Shown here in pieces: positions 6,021 through 10,242 of a DNA stretch of 10,242 nucleotides. Source of the DNA: an uncultured bacterium. GTDB taxonomy: Bacteria > Desulfobacterota > Desulfobulbia > Desulfobulbales > Desulfobulbaceae. Position numbers and translations under genes: made by a program. The DNA lies in the NCBI GenBank assembly GCA_903842475.1, contig CAIMMA010000178.1, positions 1-10,242 of the forward strand. Reading direction: 5' to 3'. Below the pieces are notes generated by a model. That model made no database searches and was not told where the DNA came from. It saw only the letters and a program-made list of their open reading frames with translations. Every line of letters begins with the position of its first letter. Positions within the stretch are counted from its first letter, which is position 1.

Positions 6021-6056
6021 AAGGGAATAACGAACGCTTCGTTATTCCCTTTTTTT
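6021..6056 (+). terminator. Rho-independent terminator of rplM-rpsI
   Basis: A perfect 14-bp stem (6021-6034 with 6038-6051) closed by a CGC loop runs into seven T (6050-6056). It lies 55 bases past the rpsI stop and clearly isolates the ribosomal operon from argC. The complement has AAGGG without a T-run on the other side, so it is directional. Confidence 0.95.
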
Positions 6057-6066
6057 ATTACAAAAT

Positions 6067-6088
6067 GCGCGTAGCGCCACCATTGGTG
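6067..6088. repeat. Paired short inverted repeats in the argC leader
   Basis: GCGC-GTA-GCGC (6067-6077) is followed directly by CACCA-T-TGGTG (6078-6088), just upstream of the argC ribosome-binding site GAGGAA (6095-6100). The location suits an operator or a small leader structure, but it does not resemble an ArgR box. I see no convincing argC promoter between the terminator and these repeats. Confidence 0.4.
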
Positions 6089-6107
6089 ATCGAAGAGGAA
6101 AAATATC

Positions 6108-7148
6108 ATGTTGCATGTTGGCATTGTTGGCGCCTCCGGCTACACCGGGGTCGAATTGGCAAGGATTCTGGCAGGCCATCCCGAAATTCGCCTCACCGTT
6201 GCCACCTCACGGCAGTATGCGGGTCTGCCACTTGCCGAAGTGTTTCCCAATCTGCGCAAACGAGTCGATATCCGCTGCGAAAACCTGACGGTCGAGGAAC
6301 TCGTCGGACGAGCCGACTTTTTTTTCACCGCCGTCCCCCACAAGACCGCCATGGATATGGTCCCGCAGCTGCTGGCCGCGGGGAAGAAGGTGGTCGATCT
6401 CAGTGCCGATTATCGGATCCATGACCCCGCGGTCTACGAGGCCTGGTACCAGGAACATACCAGCCCGCAATTGCTTGCCGCCGCGGTCTATGGTCTTCCG
6501 GAGCTCTACCGTCATCAGATTCGGACCGCAAGCCTGACCGCTAATCCCGGTTGCTATCCGACTTCGGTCATCCTGGCGCTGACGCCGCTGCTCCGGGCTG
6601 GTTTGATCGATCCGTCCACCCTGATCATCGATTCCAAGTCCGGAACCTCCGGCGCCGGCAGAGCGGCCAGCGTCGGCACCCTGTTCTGTGAGGTCGCCGA
6701 CGGTTTCAGGCCCTACAAGGTGGGCGGGACCCATCGCCATATCCCGGAAATCGAGCAGGAACTCAGCATCGCCGCGGGCCAGCCGGTGACCGTCAGCTTC
6801 ACTCCGCATCTCCTGCCGGTTTCCCGTGGCATCCTGAGCACCATGTATGCCTCGCTGACCACCGCAGGCAACTGCACCGATCTGCAAGCGCTCTACGAAA
6901 CCACCTACGCCGCTGAACCCTTCGTCCGGGTGCTGCCGGCCGGCACACCCCCGGCCACCCAGTATGTCCGCGGCTCCAACTGTTGTGATATTTCCCTGCA
7001 GCCCGACCCGCGCACCGGCCGAGTGATCATCATGTCCGCGATTGACAACATTGTCAAAGGGGCCTCGGGCCAGGCCGTCCAGAACATGAACCTGATGAAC
7101 GGCTTCCCGGAAACCACCGGACTGATGGGAGCGCCGCTTTTCCCCTGA
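6108..7148 (+). CDS. argC: N-acetyl-gamma-glutamyl-phosphate reductase
   Basis: The product is 346 residues, normal for ArgC, which reduces N-acetylglutamyl phosphate to the semialdehyde with NADPH, the third step of arginine synthesis. The NADP-binding loop is G8-ASGYTG (8-14). The catalytic Cys is C149 in NPGCYPTS (147-153). The [10 protein letters not shown] segment (177-185) and HRHIPEI (209-215) with its conserved His residues are present. Later, [15 protein letters not shown] and the C-terminal [16 protein letters not shown], both family-typical, are intact. ATG 6108 has GAGGAA at 6095-6100, 7 bases upstream. No other arg gene is nearby. The stop overlaps the truA start by one base (TGATG), making it the first gene of argC-truA-maf. 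Confidence 0.97.
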   Translation: MLHVGIVGASGYTGVELARILAGHPEIRLTVATSRQYAGLPLAEVFPNLRKRVDIRCENLTVEELVGRADFFFTAVPHKTAMDMVPQLLAAGKKVVDLSADYRIHDPAVYEAWYQEHTSPQLLAAAVYGLPELYRHQIRTASLTANPGCYPTSVILALTPLLRAGLIDPSTLIIDSKSGTSGAGRAASVGTLFCEVADGFRPYKVGGTHRHIPEIEQELSIAAGQPVTVSFTPHLLPVSRGILSTMYASLTTAGNCTDLQALYETTYAAEPFVRVLPAGTPPATQYVRGSNCCDISLQPDPRTGRVIIMSAIDNIVKGASGQAVQNMNLMNGFPETTGLMGAPLFP

Positions 7149-7945
7149 TGCACCGTAACATCCGGCTCTTGATCGCCTATGACGGCGGCAACTATCTGGG
7201 ATGGCAGCGGCAACAACAGGGGAAGACCGTTCAAGGGACGATTGAACAGCAACTGACGCGCCTCTGCAACGAGCCGATCACTCTGCACAGTGCCGGCCGA
7301 ACAGACACCGGCGTCCATGCCCTGGGCATGGTCGCCCATTTCCGCACACAGACAACCATACCGGTGGTGGCCTTTTTCAAAGGTATCAACTCGATGCTCC
7401 CCGGCGATATCCGTATCCTCTGTGCCGAAGAGGCGCCGCTCTCCTTTCACAGCCGCTACAATGCGCAAGGCAAAACCTATCGGTATGATTTTTTCACCGG
7501 TGAGGTTCAGTTGCCGGCCACCCGACTGCATCGAGCCCATCTGCCGGGCCTCTTTGATCACCGCCGCCTGGCGACAGCACTCGCCGGTCTTGTCGGCACC
7601 CACGATTTCTCCAGCTTTGAACGCACCGGATCCCGCGACAAGAACATCCTCGGGGGACGCGGAGCGGTCCGCACGCTCTTCAATGTCTGTTGTTTCCCAC
7701 AGTTGGGCGAAGCCGACTGCTGGTCGCTCCGGATCACCGGTGATGGCTTCCTTCGCCAGATGGTACGCATCATCGCCGGAACGCTCATCGAAATCGGCCA
7801 GTCCAAACGTCCCGAGGAAGAACTGGCCGCCATTCTATCAGCCCAAGACCGCTCCAAAGCCGGGCTCACCGCTCCGGCCTGTGGCCTGTTTCTCGAAACG
7901 ATCTATTACGCTCCGCCTATCTTTCAATCACGAGTACGCCCCTGA
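7148..7945 (+). CDS. truA: tRNA pseudouridine(38-40) synthase
   Basis: The product is 265 residues, the usual TruA length. It isomerises uridines 38-40 in the anticodon arm of many tRNAs. The catalytic motif AGRTDTGVHA (49-58) contains the nucleophile D53. The N-terminal RLLIAYDGGNYLGWQRQ (6-22), Y111 in KTYRYDFF (109-116), H152-DFSSFERTGS (152-162) and GDGFLRQMVRIIAGTL (198-213) are all family signatures and intact. It starts within the argC stop (TGATG), so it is probably translationally coupled; no separate ribosome-binding site is obvious. maf begins one base after its stop. Confidence 0.97.
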   Translation: MHRNIRLLIAYDGGNYLGWQRQQQGKTVQGTIEQQLTRLCNEPITLHSAGRTDTGVHALGMVAHFRTQTTIPVVAFFKGINSMLPGDIRILCAEEAPLSFHSRYNAQGKTYRYDFFTGEVQLPATRLHRAHLPGLFDHRRLATALAGLVGTHDFSSFERTGSRDKNILGGRGAVRTLFNVCCFPQLGEADCWSLRITGDGFLRQMVRIIAGTLIEIGQSKRPEEELAAILSAQDRSKAGLTAPACGLFLETIYYAPPIFQSRVRP

Positions 7946-7946
7946 T

Positions 7947-8579
7947 ATGTTTATCGCCAACTGTCCCATTATCCTGGCTTCGGCCTCACCGCGTCGGCAG
8001 GAATTCCTTTCCCTGCTCGGCCTGCCTCACCAGACCATACCAGCTGCAATCGACGAAACCCCGGAGGCCGGGGAGGCTCCGGTGGCTTTTGCTCGACGGA
8101 TGGCAGCCGCCAAAGCCGAACAAGTCGCCACTACCCACCCCGAAGCTTGTGTTATCGGAGCCGACACCGTGGTGGATCTGGACCAGACGATCTTCGGCAA
8201 ACCCCGCGACCGCCGAGAAGCGCTGAGCACCCTGCAAGCCCTGCAAGGACAGACCCATCAGGTCATAACCGGCTTTGCCGTCATCCTGCGGCATCGGAAC
8301 ATCAAGGAAGCAGAGGCGGCCACATCGCTGGTTACCTTCGACACCTTTGCCGTCGAGGTGCTCCAGGCCTATGTCGATTCGGGCGAACCCATGGACAAAG
8401 CCGGCGCCTATGGTATTCAAGGCATAGGCTCCTTTCTGATTCGATCCATAACCGGTTCCTGCAGCAATGTGGTCGGCCTGCCGGTCAATGCGGTGGTGCA
8501 GGTGTTGCTCAACCATGCCCTGATTCAACCGTACAGCCCACCCCACTCCATCCCAGAACAGCATCCTGACACGGAATAA
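7947..8579 (+). CDS. maf: Maf-family nucleoside triphosphate pyrophosphatase (YhdE-like)
   Basis: The product is 210 residues, in the normal range. Maf proteins hydrolyse non-canonical or excess pyrimidine nucleoside triphosphates to monophosphates and affect septum formation when overproduced. The phosphate-binding motif S12-ASPRR (12-17), E39, the catalytic IGADTVV with D73, G84KP, and DKAGAYGIQG (150-159) are present. The GIQG sequence fits the dTTP/UTP-preferring YhdE subgroup rather than YceF, though substrate choice is inferred. The reading frame is open far upstream inside truA, but ATG 7947, one base after the truA stop (TGA-T-ATG), yields the family N-terminus CPIILASASPRR. The C-terminal ~20 residues (Pro/His-rich) are not conserved-looking. 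It is the last gene of the argC-truA-maf operon; I see no clear terminator after it. Confidence 0.95.
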   Translation: MFIANCPIILASASPRRQEFLSLLGLPHQTIPAAIDETPEAGEAPVAFARRMAAAKAEQVATTHPEACVIGADTVVDLDQTIFGKPRDRREALSTLQALQGQTHQVITGFAVILRHRNIKEAEAATSLVTFDTFAVEVLQAYVDSGEPMDKAGAYGIQGIGSFLIRSITGSCSNVVGLPVNAVVQVLLNHALIQPYSPPHSIPEQHPDTE

Positions 8580-8660
8580 GCAAGACAACCTATCCGGATT
8601 TTTTCAGCTTGCCCGCCGTCGCAGGGACAGGCAATAAACCACCCAAAAGCCTCGTCCCTC

Positions 8661-8690
8661 TTGACTTCCAGGAAAACTGTGTGATACCAT
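8661..8690 (+). promoter_or_regulatory. Possible sigma70-like promoter upstream of the 3' gene
   Basis: TTGACT (8661-8666, 5 of 6), an 18-base spacer, TACCAT (8685-8690, 4 of 6), in a locally AT-rich stretch. It would drive the gene beginning at 8963. Sequence match only. Confidence 0.4.
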
Positions 8691-8826
8691 TTGATTATCT
8701 CTATATAGCATTTTCACCCCGACTGCCGATGACCAGGAATCATGCCGAAATCTCACCATCAATCTTACCCGGTCTGCACGAACCTCTGCCTTGCCGGTCC
8801 AAACCCGCAAAGGGGTGACAGCGCTG

Positions 8827-8853
8827 CCCCCTCGGTGCAACGGCCGACGGGGG
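8827..8853 (+). other. Stable GC hairpin in the leader
   Basis: CCCCC-TCGG (8827-8835) pairs with CCGA (8844-8847) and, past a bulged C, with GGGGG (8849-8853), closing an 8-base loop. No T-run follows, so it is not a simple terminator. A nearby CGGCCG repeat (8841-8846 and 8861-8866) could offer alternative pairings. Confidence 0.5.
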
Positions 8854-8962
8854 GACAGGACGGCCGGCAATACCCATCCAGCTGCATCGACCAGCCCCCT
8901 CACTTTACCGACACTCAAGACACGGCTCTTGCCCAAAGGTTTACCTTGAAAGGCCAACAACC

Positions 8963-10242
8963 ATGAGCAATCCAGCGGATTCTCTCACTCCGGAACGGGC
9001 TAACCTTCTGCTTGATTTCCCGGTCAGATTATATACCGCCCTCAGAACGATGCGCCTCTATCCCGCCTCCAATCCCCAGGTGCATCGCAGCAACGATTTT
9101 GTTCTCCAAGCCTTCAAAGCCCTGCTGGCCAATGGAACGGACGACTCGGTCAATATTGCCTTTGCCGATCAAAAACTTCTCGTCTGTGGCGAGCATTTGC
9201 CCGATAAAGATCAAAAACGACCTCAGATTCAAGGATTGATCGCTCTTTGGGGCCGATTAAAAATTCATTCGTTCACCTTTCACCCAACCTTCGATTCGGC
9301 CGATTGTGTCAAATTCGTCCAAATGCTCTCCGAGTTTCTTGGCACCAAAGAACTGGCCGAACCCATGGCCGCAAGCCTGGCACGAGCCGGGATCGATACA
9401 ATCACCGTTGACACCAAACGATACGTAGCCGTTCACAACGGAGAGCAGGTGGTGCGAGAGGAGATGATCGGTTCGGGACTCGATATCAGCGACGAGGAAA
9501 TCGCTAATTTCATTCTGGGAAATACCGGCAAACAAGGTTCGTTGCAAAGCATATCTCCAGAACTGGTCCAGGAGCTGATCAACCGCCTTCCCGCCGCCTC
9601 CGGGCCATCTCAGCAATCCGAAGGGCTCACCGAGGCGGTCATCGAAGTGCTGCAGAACCTGAGCAAAGAAACCGATTTCGGTAAACGGAAAGCCGAGATA
9701 GAGGCTTCGGCCACCACCTTATCGGGACTCGATCCCACCCTGCTGGCTCAATTGGTTGCCTCCCTGCCGACCACGCCGGTCGCCGATGCGATGCTCAGTT
9801 CAACCCTGCACCAACTGAAGCCGCAGCAACGCAATGATCTGATCACCAACTTCCTCACGCAACAGGCTGGAGCGGCGCCAGGAACCGGCGACCAGATACT
9901 GAGCGGCCCCCAGGTCGACGCTACGGCCTTCAACCGCATGCTCGGACAATACGAGCAGCTCCTCAGCAAGGAGCAGCAAACCCAGGTGGCGCAGCAGGCA
10001 GGGGCCCAACTGGCTTCCATGGAAGGGCTGGCCCTGGGCAATATCATTTCCCAGAAATTCAAAGGGCTGTTTGGCGAACAGCTCTACCACCAGGTCATCA
10101 CCCAGGTTTCCGATGAGCTCCTGGACGAGACCGTCGAGCACCTCACCCCCAAACAGCTCAACCGGATGATCGCCACCCTCACCAGCGAAATCCCGCTGCA
10201 GATCGGCAAGGACCAAGATCCGGCGTTCAAACCCGCCGACGA
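8963..10242 (+). CDS. Large helical protein of unknown function, 3' end cut by window
   Basis: 426 codons are visible with no stop before the window end. ATG 8963 has AAAGG 9 bases upstream. There is no signal peptide and no membrane segment, so it should be cytoplasmic. Residues ~15-130 look like a discrete domain: helix FPVRLYTALRTMRLYPASNP (19-38), another helix (43-56), a strand pair with NIAFADQKLLVCGEHLP (64-80), then LIALWGRLKIHSFTFHP (92-108) and a helix to 128. This 'LYP..NP..ALxxLL...L.V.G..L...L..L.I..ftf' layout recurs at the N-terminus of HEAT-repeat and regulatory proteins in Desulfobacterota and neighbours, from my memory of such proteins. Residues 170-426 are mainly helical with Leu/Gln-rich segments (e.g. 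335-352) and possible repeat units of about 40 residues (LSGLDPTLLAQLVASLP, LKPQQRNDLITNFL, LTPKQLNRMIATL). It may carry HEAT-like repeats or a catalytic domain further on; function not assigned. Confidence 0.85.
   Translation, partial: MSNPADSLTPERANLLLDFPVRLYTALRTMRLYPASNPQVHRSNDFVLQAFKALLANGTDDSVNIAFADQKLLVCGEHLPDKDQKRPQIQGLIALWGRLKIHSFTFHPTFDSADCVKFVQMLSEFLGTKELAEPMAASLARAGIDTITVDTKRYVAVHNGEQVVREEMIGSGLDISDEEIANFILGNTGKQGSLQSISPELVQELINRLPAASGPSQQSEGLTEAVIEVLQNLSKETDFGKRKAEIEASATTLSGLDPTLLAQLVASLPTTPVADAMLSSTLHQLKPQQRNDLITNFLTQQAGAAPGTGDQILSGPQVDATAFNRMLGQYEQLLSKEQQTQVAQQAGAQLASMEGLALGNIISQKFKGLFGEQLYHQVITQVSDELLDETVEHLTPKQLNRMIATLTSEIPLQIGKDQDPAFKPAD

Larger units (their letters stand above)
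8580..8962. other. Spacer and probable long leader, 383 bases
   Basis: No credible gene on either strand. It contains a promoter-like pair (8661-8690) and a GC-rich stretch with a very stable hairpin (8827-8853). If the promoter is used, the leader of the downstream gene would be about 265 bases. I compared the leader by eye with c-di-GMP, cobalamin and molybdenum-cofactor riboswitch cores and did not find a match. No terminator for maf is obvious. Confidence 0.5.

Noticed and set aside
7290..7946. Upstream extension of the maf reading frame through truA
   Set aside because: The truA frame is clearly coding there with intact catalytic motifs. The extension has no domain sense, and maf starts normally at 7947.
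8740..8880. Possible c-di-GMP-I (GEMM) riboswitch because of GCACGAACC and CCCGCAAAGGGG
   Set aside because: The order and spacing of the conserved core elements and the tetraloop/receptor could not be matched by eye. Only short words resemble it.
8604..8960. Leftward 118-residue frame in the maf-3' spacer
   Set aside because: Composition is Arg/Gly/Val-rich as expected for a shadow of GC-rich DNA. No ribosome-binding site or recognisable domain.

Overview
The window reads as a chromosomal segment of a GC-moderate, Gram-negative bacterium. It has lipoprotein and Sec signal peptides, clear GAGG-type ribosome-binding sites, and sigma70-like promoters. Several families fit Desulfobacterota (the former Deltaproteobacteria, Desulfobulbales-like): the outer-membrane lipoprotein, the TtcA-like/DUF89/phosphoesterase trio, and the 'RLYP..NP' domain protein. 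This placement is inferred from family resemblance, not from a search. No phage, transposase, IS element, integrase or CRISPR array is visible. Most of the window is housekeeping and biosynthesis.

Left part, minus strand (1-4600). A small secreted Cache-domain protein (121-495) is a single-gene unit with a clean terminator. A 313-base spacer separates it from a compact cluster transcribed from about 3868 down to 809. In transcription order this cluster holds an outer-membrane lipoprotein of an unnamed family, a TtcA-like PP-loop/4Fe-4S sulfurtransferase, a DUF89 (ARMT1-like) phosphatase and a calcineurin-like metallophosphoesterase. The last three are tightly packed (1-base overlap, then a 10-base gap). 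hisB (3988-4587) lies upstream on the same strand, separated by 140 bases that carry a plausible promoter for the lipoprotein cluster.

Middle, plus strand (4588-6056). A 400-base AT-rich divergent spacer ends in a strong stable-RNA-type promoter in front of tRNA-Gly(GCC). A hairpin plus T-run follows the tRNA and ends only 19 bases before the ribosomal genes rplM (L13) and rpsI (S9), which are closed by a textbook terminator.

Right part, plus strand (6057-10242). argC (arginine biosynthesis), truA (tRNA pseudouridine synthase) and maf (nucleotide pyrophosphatase) form a tightly packed operon: 1-base overlap, then a 1-base gap. After a 383-base spacer with a promoter-like site and a very stable GC hairpin, a large helical protein of unknown function begins at 8963 and runs off the window end.

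The most interesting items are the PP-loop/DUF89/phosphoesterase cassette as a possible tRNA-thiolation or metabolite-repair module, the terminator wedged between tRNA-Gly and rplM, the stand-alone secreted Cache domain with repeated motifs in its upstream region, and the structured leader of the truncated 3' gene. I found no clear-cut new defence or mobile system.
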